Assembly: GCA_027031875.1 (NCBI GenBank)
Contig: JALVPH010000061.1
Location: 1 to 9,948 of the forward strand
Length of the DNA: 9,948 nt
Direction: 5' to 3'
From: Candidatus Parcubacteria bacterium
Lineage (GTDB): Bacteria > Patescibacteriota > Minisyncoccia > Phycocordibacterales > UBA1006
A program made the position numbers and the translations under genes. The notes below the pieces were generated by a model, which was given only the letters and a program-made list of their open reading frames with translations, made no database searches and was not told where the DNA came from. Shown here in pieces: positions 1-6,611 of the stretch. How positions within the stretch are numbered: position 1 is the stretch's first letter; each line of letters begins with the position of its first letter.

Positions 1-69
1 GTCTGCTGTCTTACTTACTGACTGTGTTTCCTTGTACGTCTTTATGATTTCTTTTGGTTCCACCCTCAT
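1..69 (-). CDS. Partial divergent gene, possible helix-turn-helix protein (N-terminus only)
   Basis: Reading leftwards from an ATG at 69-67, the frame stays open for 23 codons to the window edge, so the gene is cut off. An in-frame stop (TAA) lies upstream at 90-88. The residues after the start include [18 protein letters not shown], an amphipathic helix followed by the beginning of what looks like an 'S-V-S-K-T-A-D-x-L-G-V' helix-turn-helix. That resemblance is an inference from a short fragment. Support for a real gene is a promoter-like pair on the same strand (GTGACA, 17-base spacer, TATACA) whose -10 box ends 6 bases before the ATG, the arrangement seen at other starts here. A GTG at 63-61 is an alternative start. 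If correct, the gene is divergent from prfA and could be a DNA-binding regulator. No product can be assigned firmly. Confidence 0.42.
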   Translation of the reverse strand, partial: MRVEPKEIIKTYKETQSVSKTAD

Positions 70-109
70 ATGTGATGTATATCTCTTTTACGAGAAAGTG
101 TCACATATG
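67..109. repeat. Inverted repeat (9-bp arms) in the divergent control region
   Basis: CATATGTGA at 67-75 is matched exactly by its reverse complement TCACATATG at 101-109, with 25 bases between. A smaller inverted pair (TCTC at 82-85, GAGA at 92-95) sits inside. The repeat spans the -10 and -35 boxes of the predicted leftward promoter and ends 46 bases before the prfA -10 box. There is no T-tract after it, so it is not a terminator. It could be a regulator operator or simply a chance dyad in AT-rich DNA. Confidence 0.5.
76..104 (-). promoter_or_regulatory. Predicted leftward promoter of the partial divergent gene
   Basis: On the minus strand a -35-like GTGACA (104-99) is followed by a 17-base spacer and a -10-like TATACA (81-76). 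The -10 box ends 6 bases before the ATG at 69, so the transcript would begin at or next to the start codon. The -35 box matches TTGACA at 5 of 6 positions and the -10 box matches TATAAT at 4 of 6. The promoter lies inside the inverted repeat at 67-109. Confidence 0.4.
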
Positions 110-151
110 TGGTGAAGTATTAAGATTTCTTCTTCCAATAGCTCAACTCTT

Positions 152-160
152 TGCTATACT
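152..160 (+). promoter_or_regulatory. Extended -10 promoter of prfA operon
   Basis: TGC-TATACT at 152-160 matches the extended -10 form TGn-TATAAT at all but one informative position. No good -35 box is visible 16-18 bases upstream, as is usual for extended -10 promoters. The box ends 7 bases before the ATG at 168, so initiation would fall at the start codon and give a leaderless mRNA. This also decides the prfA start. Confidence 0.6.
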
Positions 161-167
161 CACAGGT

Positions 168-1145
168 ATGGATATTTCTGAGCAGGAACTTGAAAAATTA
201 GAATCAAACTATGCGACACAGTTTGTTGCTTCTCAGATTCGTGAATTTCAAAAGAAGCGAGAAGAGACAGAAAAACTTCTCGATGACCCGGATCTCACAG
301 AGCTTGCAAAAGAGGAACTCGCTTCTATTGATTCACAACTCAATGCCTATATTGAGCAAGCGCGTGCAATTCTTAAAAAAGAGCGAGAATCCCAAGAACT
401 TCCAAAGGAAATTCTTTTGGAGATTCGTGCAGGAGCAGGAGGTGATGAGGCATCACTCTTCGCGCGTGAGATGGCAGAAATGTATGGGCGTTACGCAGAA
501 CAGAAAGGATGGGTGATGGACAAGCTCGATGATTCTGTAAACGAGATAGGTGGATACAAAGAAGTTGTATTCCGTATGAAGGGAAATGATGTGTATCCAA
601 AGATGAAGTGGGAGATGGGGGTGCATCGCGTTCAGCGTATTCCTGCAACGGAGAAGCAGGGAAGAATTCACACCTCTACTGTCTCTGTTGCAGTACTCCC
701 TGTGTACCAGAAGACAACGATTGAGTTAAACCCTGCGGACCTTGAATTCGAGACATCTCGATCAGGGGGAGCAGGAGGGCAGAACGTGAATAAAGTGGAG
801 ACTGCGGTGCGAGTTATTCATAAGCCAACAGGTTTAAGTGTGCGCTCTACAATGCATCGCACCCAGCTAAAGAATAAGGAAGCAGCGCTTGAACTCCTTC
901 GCTCGAAGCTCCAAGCGATAAAGGATGAAGAAGAGAGGAAGAAGATTGAGGGTGAGCGTCGTGCACAAATTGGAACAGGGGATCGTTCCGAGAAAATTCG
1001 TACCTACAATTTTCCGCAGGATCGTGTCACTGATCACCGTATTAAAAAATCATGGTCGAACCTTCCCGGAATTCTCGAAGGGGAAGTAGGAAAGATTATC
1101 GATGCGCTTATTGAAGCACAGGAACTGCTTGATAATGAAGCGTAA
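168..1145 (+). CDS. prfA: Peptide chain release factor 1 (RF1)
   Basis: This is the class I release factor that recognises UAA and UAG in the ribosomal A site and triggers hydrolysis of peptidyl-tRNA. From the ATG at 168 it has 325 residues. The stop-codon recognition tripeptide PAT is at about residues 159-161, inside [18 protein letters not shown]. It marks RF1, since RF2 has SPF there. The catalytic GGQ loop ([11 protein letters not shown]) is at about 203-205, and the conserved RAGAGGDEA segment is at about 87-95. The open frame continues upstream to 54, but that extension starts at a TTG, crosses the promoter and does not resemble RF1. The protein is about 35 residues shorter than the usual 360, all of it missing from N-terminal domain 1. 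The gene is 12 bases before gatC and probably co-transcribed with it. The commonly adjacent prmC methyltransferase gene is not seen. Confidence 0.96.
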   Translation: MDISEQELEKLESNYATQFVASQIREFQKKREETEKLLDDPDLTELAKEELASIDSQLNAYIEQARAILKKERESQELPKEILLEIRAGAGGDEASLFAREMAEMYGRYAEQKGWVMDKLDDSVNEIGGYKEVVFRMKGNDVYPKMKWEMGVHRVQRIPATEKQGRIHTSTVSVAVLPVYQKTTIELNPADLEFETSRSGGAGGQNVNKVETAVRVIHKPTGLSVRSTMHRTQLKNKEAALELLRSKLQAIKDEEERKKIEGERRAQIGTGDRSEKIRTYNFPQDRVTDHRIKKSWSNLPGILEGEVGKIIDALIEAQELLDNEA

Positions 1146-1157
1146 ATAAACAGCTAT

Positions 1158-1436
1158 ATGATTACGAAAGAAGAAATACAACAGCTCGCAGAACTCGCGA
1201 GAATTCGCCTCTCCGAAGAGGAGGTGGAACAATACGAAAAGGAATTTGAAACGATTCTTGCCTATGTACGCCTTGTACAGGAGGCACCGCTTCCGGAGCT
1301 TGATGATGAACATATTCTCACAAATCGTCTTCGAGATGATGAAGAAGCGTATGAGGCTGGGTCTTTCACGAAAGAACTTCTCCGCGAGGTTCCTCATCGA
1401 GAAGGTAACTACGTGAAAGTAAAGAAAGTCCTTTAA
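1158..1436 (+). CDS. gatC: Asp/Glu-tRNA amidotransferase subunit C
   Basis: This is the small subunit of GatCAB, which converts Glu-tRNA(Gln) to Gln-tRNA(Gln) and/or Asp-tRNA(Asn) to Asn-tRNA(Asn). GatC wraps around and stabilises the GatA-GatB interface. The 92-residue length is typical. The N-terminal helix MITKEEIQQLAELARIRLSE and the following EEVEQYEKEFETIL are characteristic of the family. The conserved C-terminal part (NRLRDDE ... EVPHREGNYVKVKKVL) is also present. The start is the first ATG, 12 bases after the prfA stop, and no Shine-Dalgarno sequence is visible, so translation may depend on ribosomes arriving from prfA. gatA follows after 11 bases. Confidence 0.95.
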   Translation: MITKEEIQQLAELARIRLSEEEVEQYEKEFETILAYVRLVQEAPLPELDDEHILTNRLRDDEEAYEAGSFTKELLREVPHREGNYVKVKKVL

Positions 1437-1447
1437 CGATTGGTACT

Positions 1448-2860
1448 ATGATTGATTTTAGAACAACAACAATTAGAGAACTCCACGAGCTTCTTAAGAG
1501 GGGAGAGGTAAGCGTGCGAGATTTGTTTGATACGAGTCTCTCCCGTATTAAAGAGAGGGATGATGAGATTCATGCTTTTCTCGAGGTATTTGAGGAACAG
1601 GAGCTTCCCTCTTTCAATGAAGCATCTCTGTTGAGCGGAATTCCCTTCGCAACGAAGGATAACATTCTCTTTAATGGACTACGCGCAGGTGCTGCATCGA
1701 AGATTCTTGAACCCTATCGTGCAACCTACGATGCGAAGGTTGCAGAGATTTTGAAGAGTGCAGGAGCATTTCCTGTTGGGAGAGTGAATATGGATGAGAT
1801 GGCGATGGGAACGTCTACGGAAAACTCTGCATATGGTCCAACAAAAAATCCTCACGACACTTCTCGTGTTCCGGGAGGATCTTCTGGGGGGTCTGCGGCT
1901 GCGGTTGCAGCGGGAATGGTCCCTTTCGCGCTTGGCTCTGATACAGGGGGATCAATTCGGCAACCAGCAGCACTCTGTGGTGTTGTTGGACTTAAGCCGA
2001 CTTATGGGAGCGTTTCTCGTCGCGGACTTATGGCAATGGCATCATCGTTCGATGTGATTGGGCCAATTACAAATTCCGTAGAAGACGCAGAACTCCTCTT
2101 CTCGATTCTCTCGGAAGAGGATGATCTCGACCAAACGAGTGTTCCGCTCTCCGTGAGGGAAAAGTATCGTAAGCAGGAGTATGGAAAGCGTATTGGTGTC
2201 CCCCGTGCATTTCTTGAACAGGAAGGGATACAGAAAGAGATTCTTGAGAATTTTTACGCTATGCTTGAGAAGTTAAAAGAGGAGGGGTACGAAATCGTCG
2301 ATGTAGAACTTCCTTCCTTTGAATACGCACTCGCAACGTACTACATTCTCCAACCTGCGGAGGTATCATCAAACATGTCGCGTTACGATGGGATTCGTTA
2401 CGGTCTCTCCGTAGATGGAGGAACGCTCCGCGATGTGTATGAGAGAACGAGAGAAGAGGGATTCGGAAAAGAGGTGAAGCGTCGTATTATGCTTGGAACC
2501 TATGTACTCTCTGCGGGATACCACGATGCTTACTACTATCGTGCGCTTGAAGTGAGGAAGTGGATTCGTTCAGAGCTTCGTGATGTGTTCTCTCGTGTTG
2601 ACCTCATTGCGTCTCCGACAGCCCCATCACTTCCATTCAAGTTTGGGGAGAAACAAGATCCACTCTCACTCTACCTTGAAGATATTTTCACAGTTCCCTA
2701 CAACCTTGCAGGAAATCCTGCAATCTCTATTCCGTCTGGAATAAGTGGAGAAAGGCTCCCATTTGCAATTCACTTCGCAGCACCGCTCTTTTCTGAACAC
2801 ATTCTCTTTGAAGTAGGAAAGGATGTGGAGAAGGTGAGAGGTGAGATTCCACTTGCGTAA
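1448..2860 (+). CDS. gatA: Asp/Glu-tRNA amidotransferase subunit A (glutaminase)
   Basis: This is the amidase-signature subunit of GatCAB. It hydrolyses glutamine and passes the ammonia to GatB, which amidates the misacylated tRNA. It has 470 residues, slightly short of the usual 480-490. The Ser-cisSer-Lys catalytic triad can be placed by spacing to known GatA enzymes: Lys70 in GIPFATKDN, cis-Ser145 in the glycine/serine-rich loop [11 protein letters not shown], and nucleophile Ser169 in [12 protein letters not shown]. The [14 protein letters not shown] and [13 protein letters not shown] segments are also typical. The gene begins 11 bases after gatC without a visible Shine-Dalgarno sequence, and a terminator follows 1 base after its stop, so it is the last gene of this unit. 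gatB is not in the window and must lie elsewhere if the complex is functional. Its presence suggests that GlnRS and/or AsnRS is missing in this organism (inference). Confidence 0.97.
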   Translation: MIDFRTTTIRELHELLKRGEVSVRDLFDTSLSRIKERDDEIHAFLEVFEEQELPSFNEASLLSGIPFATKDNILFNGLRAGAASKILEPYRATYDAKVAEILKSAGAFPVGRVNMDEMAMGTSTENSAYGPTKNPHDTSRVPGGSSGGSAAAVAAGMVPFALGSDTGGSIRQPAALCGVVGLKPTYGSVSRRGLMAMASSFDVIGPITNSVEDAELLFSILSEEDDLDQTSVPLSVREKYRKQEYGKRIGVPRAFLEQEGIQKEILENFYAMLEKLKEEGYEIVDVELPSFEYALATYYILQPAEVSSNMSRYDGIRYGLSVDGGTLRDVYERTREEGFGKEVKRRIMLGTYVLSAGYHDAYYYRALEVRKWIRSELRDVFSRVDLIASPTAPSLPFKFGEKQDPLSLYLEDIFTVPYNLAGNPAISIPSGISGERLPFAIHFAAPLFSEHILFEVGKDVEKVRGEIPLA

Positions 2861-2861
2861 C

Positions 2862-2894
2862 TTAAAAGAGGTTTTAAAACCCTCTTTTTTCTTT
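2862..2894 (+). terminator. Rho-independent terminator after gatA
   Basis: The sequence contains AAAAGAGG (2864-2871) and CCTCTTTT (2881-2888), which pair, around a self-complementary TTTTAAAA core. The stem extends inward with one bulged C. The hairpin leads into a T-rich run (TTTTTTCTTT). It starts 1-3 bases after the gatA stop and precedes the next promoter. The stem is AT-rich but long. Confidence 0.75.
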
Positions 2895-2920
2895 GGAGAA
2901 TTTCAAGAAAGCAGTATACT
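2893..2920 (+). promoter_or_regulatory. Predicted promoter of the second operon
   Basis: TATACT at 2915-2920 is the -10 box, with a weak TTGGAG at 2893-2898 and a 16-base spacer as the -35 box. The -10 box ends 8 bases before the ATG at 2929. The AGGAAGG between them is too close to the ATG to be a well-placed Shine-Dalgarno sequence and would lie at or upstream of the predicted transcription start. Confidence 0.6.
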
Positions 2921-2928
2921 AGGAAGGT

Positions 2929-3450
2929 ATGTTTTCTGCTCCGTGGATTCAGAACCTTATACAAGTTGCTCAAATTGTTGCTGCTTTTATCTCCATTCTC
3001 TTTCTCTTTGGAATTATCTACTTCACGATGAAGAGGATGGAGCTACGTGAAAAGGAACGTGAACGATGGGATGCTCACTTTGCACAGGTGCGAAAAACTG
3101 ATGGACGAGAGGAGGTGAGTGCTGATGCGAGAGAGTGGGGTGCAATCCGAGACCTCTTTCATTCTCAAGAAGAGAACGACTGGAAGCTTGCACTCCTTCG
3201 CACAGATGCATTCATTGAGGATCAGCTCACACGTGCTTTCTCTCTCGATCAAAATCTATCGTATGCAGACAAGTTGAAGGGACTCACTCATGGAGACATC
3301 CCCCTTCTCGACGAGGTGTGGAATATTCATAAGTTGAGGAACAGACTCGCACACGAAAAAGGGAACTTCCGTATGAGTCGAAGGGAAGCTGATGAGATGA
3401 TGCGCTCTGCCGAGAACATTCTTGAATACCTTAGTTGTGATTGCCTATGA
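2929..3450 (+). CDS. Membrane-anchored protein with HEPN-like RNRLAH motif, function unknown
   Basis: The 173-residue protein has one hydrophobic segment at about residues 10-33, then a charged juxtamembrane stretch (KRMELREKERERWD). A cytoplasmic, mostly helical domain follows from about 68 to 170. That domain contains ENDWKLALLRTDAFIEDQL and, near the C-terminus, EVWNIHKLRNRLAHE, where Arg137-x4-His142 fits the R-x4-6-H signature of HEPN nucleases and HEPN-like helical bundles. Proteins with this layout (single membrane helix plus a W-x-L-A-...-R-N-R-x-A-H domain) are, as I recall, frequent hypothetical proteins in Parcubacteria. The motif and layout are seen. The HEPN assignment is an inference, and catalytic activity is not established. 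The gene is first in its transcription unit. Its stop TGA overlaps the ATG of the rRNA methyltransferase gene (ATGA), so the two are probably translationally coupled. No toxin-antitoxin partner such as an MNT nucleotidyltransferase is adjacent. Confidence 0.8.
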   Translation: MFSAPWIQNLIQVAQIVAAFISILFLFGIIYFTMKRMELREKERERWDAHFAQVRKTDGREEVSADAREWGAIRDLFHSQEENDWKLALLRTDAFIEDQLTRAFSLDQNLSYADKLKGLTHGDIPLLDEVWNIHKLRNRLAHEKGNFRMSRREADEMMRSAENILEYLSCDCL

Positions 3451-4232
3451 GTACAAAGAGGAGAAAAAAGACTCAGTCATTCTACATATTTGGAAAGAAC
3501 CCAGTGTTTGAATACCTCTCCCGAAACCCTGAGCAGATGATGCGTATACTCGTATCTGACGCGCTTCCTGTGGGAGAATTTTCTCGTATCACAGAACGTG
3601 CAAAGCAGGAGCGAATCCCGGTATCGCGCGTTGCGAAAAAGAACCTCACACGCTACGTGGGAGATGTTTCCCATCAGGGGGTCATTGCACTCGTGAGGAC
3701 ATTCCCCTGCACAGAACTCGATGATTTTCTTGGAGCACTTCATACAGAGGAGAACCCACTCGTGCTCGTACTAGACCACATTCAAGATCCACATAACTTC
3801 GGTGCAATTGTGAGAACTGCAGTTGCCGCGGGAGTGAGCGGTATCTTTATTGCGAAAGATAACCAAGCATCAATCACTGGGACGGTATTCAAAACCTCGG
3901 CAGGAACAATCCTCTCTATTCCGATTATTCGGGTGGCAAATCTCGCACATGCAGTGGGGAAGTTAAAGAAGCGGGGTTTTTGGATTGCGTCATTTAATCT
4001 TCCTGAAGAAGGAGAACGAGAGAGTGTATACTGGGAGCATCAAGTCGCGAATGACCCAATGGTGTTCGTATTTGGTTCGGAAGGGAAGGGGGTCTCTGAT
4101 CGAATGAAGAAAGAATCGGATTTCATTCTCTCCATTCCAATGGAGAATAGTGTTGAGTCTCTCAATGTATCCGTTTCGGTCGCAATCGCAGTGTATGAGT
4201 GGAAGCGGCAGAAAGCACAACATCACCATTAG
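3447..4232 (+). CDS. rlmB: TrmH/SpoU family RNA 2'-O-methyltransferase, RlmB-like
   Basis: This is a SPOUT-class methyltransferase that uses S-adenosylmethionine to methylate a ribose 2'-OH. RlmB modifies G2251 in the P-loop of 23S rRNA. From the ATG at 3447 it has 261 residues. An N-terminal substrate-binding domain begins with FGKNPVFEYLSRNPEQM and includes VSHQGVIALV. The SpoU catalytic domain has all three motifs: motif 1 LDHIQDPHNFGAIVRTA at about 109-125 with the catalytic Arg at about 123, motif 2 VFGSEGKGVS at about 208-217, and motif 3 IPMENSVESLNVSVSVAIAVYE at about 230-251. The knot-forming C-terminus is therefore intact. The ATG is favoured over the TTG two codons upstream because it makes an ATGA overlap with the preceding stop. 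The exact rRNA target is inferred from the closest family, and TrmH-type or other targets are possible. Confidence 0.9.
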   Translation: MSTKRRKKTQSFYIFGKNPVFEYLSRNPEQMMRILVSDALPVGEFSRITERAKQERIPVSRVAKKNLTRYVGDVSHQGVIALVRTFPCTELDDFLGALHTEENPLVLVLDHIQDPHNFGAIVRTAVAAGVSGIFIAKDNQASITGTVFKTSAGTILSIPIIRVANLAHAVGKLKKRGFWIASFNLPEEGERESVYWEHQVANDPMVFVFGSEGKGVSDRMKKESDFILSIPMENSVESLNVSVSVAIAVYEWKRQKAQHHH

Positions 4233-4244
4233 CGCGTAGTGAGT

Positions 4245-5960
4245 ATGATAGAGAGAGCAAAAAGAGTTTTATTCAAATCCTTTTCTCGCGTGGGGGAGAC
4301 CGCACTCCTCCTCGCTCTTTTCACCTTTCTCTCCCAGCTCATCGCGCTCTTTCGTGATCGTTTTCTCGCGGGAAAGATAGGGGCAGGAGAGTCGCTCGAT
4401 GTGTACTACGCAGCATTTCGTATTCCGGACGTTATCTTTATCCTCCTTATCTCACTCGTATCTCTCTCTGCATTCCTTCCTCTCTTCCAAAGAGAGCTCG
4501 CAAAAGGGAAGGAGGCAGCAAGACGTACCCTCGATGAGGTATTCACCGTATTCATCCTCCTCGTATTTTCCTTGGGGGTGCTCTCATTCATTTTCGCTCC
4601 ACTTATCGTAGAGAAGCTCTTTGGTGGATTCTCCCCTCACGCAATTCAGGAGACGGTTACGCTCACCCGCATTATGCTCCTCTCTCCTGTCTTGTTGGGA
4701 ATCTCAACTATTTTTGCAACAGTAGTGCAAACCGCGAAAAAGTTCGTCGTCTATGCGGTTGCTCCTGTTCTCTATAACCTAGGGATTATTATCGGAATTC
4801 TCTTCCTCTATCCTCACTTTGGGATAGAGGGGGTTGCGTACGGAGTGATTCTCGGTTCCCTCTTCCACTTCCTCGTGCAGTATCTCGTCGTTGCGAGAGA
4901 GTCATTTACCCCTCGTTTTCTCATAAGAGGAATTCGCTGGGGTAAGATTGCCTCTCTTATGAAGACATCACTTCCTCGTGTAATCACACTCTCCCTCTCC
5001 CAACTTTTTCTCCTCTTCCTCCTCTCTTATGCGGCGCGGTTTCAAGAAGGGTCTGTTTCCCTCTTCCAACTCTCGTTCAATATTCGTTCTGTTCCGCTCT
5101 CGCTCATAGGGCTCTCTTACTCTGTTGCAAGTTTCCCTATTCTCGTAGCGCTCTACCAGGAGCAGAAGTATCAAGAGTTCTTACGGTCCATCTTTTACCC
5201 ACTACGTCAGATTGTATTCTGGTCGCTCCCTGCGATTACTCTCTTCATTGTGCTTCGCGCACACATCGTGCGTGTGATTCTCGGGACAGGTCGTTTCGAT
5301 TGGTCGAATACGAAGATTGTCGCCGCTTCGCTCGCAATCCTCTCTCTTTCCGTTCTCGCACAAGGGGTAAACCTTCTCATTATTCGTGCGTACTATGCGA
5401 GTGGGAAGACGTGGAGGCCGTTCTTTGTCCTCTCTTCCTCTCTCCTCGCAACGTTCCCATTCCTCTTTTTCGTAGTTCGTCTCTTCACCCATAATCAATC
5501 TTTTCGTTCTGCCGTGGAAACGCTCCTTCGGGTGAATGGGGTAGCGGGAACAGAGGTGCTCACACTTTCTCTCGCCTACGTCTTCTGGGTCTATATGAGC
5601 CTCCTCCTCTTTTCGCTCATCTTCCCAATTGATTTTCCCTACATAAAAGACTCTCCACTTAAGCTTACTCCATGGAAGTCTTTCTTCCAATCTCTTTTTG
5701 CGAGTCTTTTCTTGGGAGGGATTCTCTACCTCTCTTTGAAGTTTACCGCACCACTGTTTGATCAACATCATACGATCACCCTCTTCCTCCATGGAGCAAT
5801 CTCTGCATTCTTTTCACTTCTCGTGTGGTTTGCATTTCTCCTCTTCGTGAAGAATGAAGATGCTTGTGCTTTTAAACGCGTTCTCCTTCGTTTCATTATT
5901 TCGTTCAAAAAGAGGCTTCGCAAAGGAGACATCGTAGGAGATATTGAAATGCATTCCTAA
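4245..5960 (+). CDS. murJ: Lipid II flippase MurJ
   Basis: This inner-membrane protein of the MOP/MATE-like superfamily moves lipid II across the cytoplasmic membrane for peptidoglycan synthesis. The 571 residues are almost entirely hydrophobic, with roughly 13-14 predicted membrane helices. The N-terminal signature FLSQLIALFRDRFLAGKIG followed by LDVYYAAFRIPDVIF and LSAFLPLF is typical of MurJ. Later segments such as PRVITLSLSQLF and IRSVPLSLIGLSYSVASFPIL also match the family layout. A basic tail (FKKRLRKGD) ends the protein. The ATG at 4245 is chosen; an in-frame GTG at 4239 is possible. The gene lies 12 bases after the methyltransferase gene with no Shine-Dalgarno sequence. Its presence indicates a peptidoglycan-containing cell. 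Its 3' end carries the promoter of the next gene. Confidence 0.93.
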   Translation: MIERAKRVLFKSFSRVGETALLLALFTFLSQLIALFRDRFLAGKIGAGESLDVYYAAFRIPDVIFILLISLVSLSAFLPLFQRELAKGKEAARRTLDEVFTVFILLVFSLGVLSFIFAPLIVEKLFGGFSPHAIQETVTLTRIMLLSPVLLGISTIFATVVQTAKKFVVYAVAPVLYNLGIIIGILFLYPHFGIEGVAYGVILGSLFHFLVQYLVVARESFTPRFLIRGIRWGKIASLMKTSLPRVITLSLSQLFLLFLLSYAARFQEGSVSLFQLSFNIRSVPLSLIGLSYSVASFPILVALYQEQKYQEFLRSIFYPLRQIVFWSLPAITLFIVLRAHIVRVILGTGRFDWSNTKIVAASLAILSLSVLAQGVNLLIIRAYYASGKTWRPFFVLSSSLLATFPFLFFVVRLFTHNQSFRSAVETLLRVNGVAGTEVLTLSLAYVFWVYMSLLLFSLIFPIDFPYIKDSPLKLTPWKSFFQSLFASLFLGGILYLSLKFTAPLFDQHHTITLFLHGAISAFFSLLVWFAFLLFVKNEDACAFKRVLLRFIISFKKRLRKGDIVGDIEMHS

Positions 5961-5972
5961 TTACGCTATGCT
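5944..5972 (+). promoter_or_regulatory. Predicted promoter inside the 3' end of murJ
   Basis: TTGAAA at 5944-5949, a 17-base spacer and TATGCT at 5967-5972 form a well-spaced sigma-70-type promoter. The -10 box ends 7 bases before the ATG at 5980. The -35 box lies in the last codons of murJ and the -10 box just after its stop codon. This supports an independent start for the next gene and sets its first codon. Confidence 0.55.
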
Positions 5973-5979
5973 AGACGTG

Positions 5980-6525
5980 ATGAGACATATGAAATCTACA
6001 GAAAAACGCCACCACTTTGCAGTGTATGGGCCACGACACGGAGATTGGTTCGACGACGAATCACTCCTCTCGCTCGCAATTCAGCTTGGGAAGGAAATTG
6101 CCGGGCGACAAGGGATTCTCGGAATCCCTCTCGTTCCAGGTTTTTCGCAGTGGGTAGCAAAAGGAGTGAAAAAGGGAGACGGGTCCTGCGTTCTCGGATT
6201 TTCTCCTGCTGCAAACGAAGAGGAACATCGGACTCGTTATGGGCTCCCGCTCAAATTTGTTGATACAGTCATCTATACTGGCTTTGGTTCAACCGGAGCA
6301 GAACTCCTCCTCTCTCGTTCCTCGGATGTAGTTATCTTCGTTCACGCAGGGATTGACCTCTATCACGCTTTCCTCGTAGCACGCGAGCAAGGGAAAGAAA
6401 TTCGTTTCTTTTCTGACCCCTCACTTGGAAAGGATGAGCTCCTCACCTACCTTCGAGAAAAAGGGGAATTGAAAGATGAGGGGGTTCTTGTTACGAACAT
6501 TCTCTCACAACTTTTGAAAAATTAA
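5980..6525 (+). CDS. SLOG/LOG-like Rossmann-fold protein, function unknown
   Basis: The 181-residue protein appears to be a single alpha/beta domain. It begins with a first strand (HHFAVYGP) and continues through GILGIPLVPGFSQWVAKG and LGFSPAANEEEHRTRYGLP. A glycine-rich turn follows at about residues 101-106 (GFGSTGAELLL), then SRSSDVVIF at 112-120 and HAGIDLYHAFLVAREQGKEIRFFSDP from about 122. The order strand, G-x-G-S, 'R-S-x-D-V-V-I-x-V', 'A-x-x-x-G-K' matches the layout of SLOG/TIGR00725-type nucleotide-binding proteins related to LOG and DprA. In those the HAGIDLYH position carries PGGxGTxxE, which is missing here, so LOG phosphoribohydrolase activity is doubtful. The start is set by the -10 box ending at 5972. 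The frame is open to a TTG at 5944, and ATG 5989 is an alternative start. Substrate and role are unknown. Confidence 0.72.
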   Translation: MRHMKSTEKRHHFAVYGPRHGDWFDDESLLSLAIQLGKEIAGRQGILGIPLVPGFSQWVAKGVKKGDGSCVLGFSPAANEEEHRTRYGLPLKFVDTVIYTGFGSTGAELLLSRSSDVVIFVHAGIDLYHAFLVAREQGKEIRFFSDPSLGKDELLTYLREKGELKDEGVLVTNILSQLLKN

Positions 6526-6548
6526 GAAATCAACGCTTCCTAATTTTT
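6517..6548 (+). terminator. Possible weak terminator after the SLOG-like gene
   Basis: AAAAATTA (6517-6524) pairs perfectly with TAATTTTT (6541-6548), and GAA/TTC pairs further inside, leaving an 8-base loop. The 3' arm is T-rich. The stem has almost no GC, so it may be inefficient. Its 3' arm shares bases 6545-6548 with the larger dyad that follows, so the two structures exclude each other. Confidence 0.35.
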
Positions 6549-6582
6549 ACACATTTTTCATATGTATGAAGTATGTGTAAAA
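6545..6582. repeat. Long nested palindrome upstream of the chaperone gene
   Basis: TTTTACACAT (6545-6554) and ATGTGTAAAA (6573-6582) are perfect 10-base inverted copies. Between them lies a second perfect palindrome, TTCATA-TG-TATGAA (6557-6570), on nearly the same axis. Of 19 possible pairs only the two next to the junction are imperfect. There is no T-run after it, so it is not a terminator. It lies about 60 bases before the chaperone ATG, just upstream of the candidate promoter, which fits an operator for a dimeric regulator. Confidence 0.7.
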
Positions 6583-6583
6583 C

Positions 6584-6611
6584 TTGCATTTTAATGATGA
6601 TTCTATACACT
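6584..6611 (+). promoter_or_regulatory. Candidate promoter of the chaperone gene
   Basis: The best pair is TTGCAT (6584-6589), a 16-base spacer and TACACT (6606-6611), predicting a start near 6618 and a leader of about 25 bases. TATACA at 6604 and TATATT at 6611 are alternative -10 boxes with worse spacing. No -10 box lies 6-8 bases before the ATG at 6643, unlike other unit starts in this window. Confidence 0.35.

Noticed and set aside
54..167. 38-residue N-terminal extension of RF1 from a TTG
   Set aside because: It runs through the inverted repeat and the promoter of prfA, has no RF1 similarity, and a good ATG with a -10 box sits at 168.
2921..2928. AGGAAGG as a Shine-Dalgarno sequence for the gene at 2929
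   Set aside because: It is only 1 base from the ATG and would lie at or upstream of the predicted transcript start.
5202..5792. 196-codon open frame on the minus strand inside murJ
   Set aside because: Highly charged, low-complexity translation produced by the pyrimidine-rich coding strand of a membrane protein; the plus-strand gene is clearly MurJ.
5944..5979. TTG start of the SLOG-like gene overlapping murJ
   Set aside because: These bases form the -35 box and spacer of a promoter; the ATG at 5980 lies 7 bases after the -10 box.
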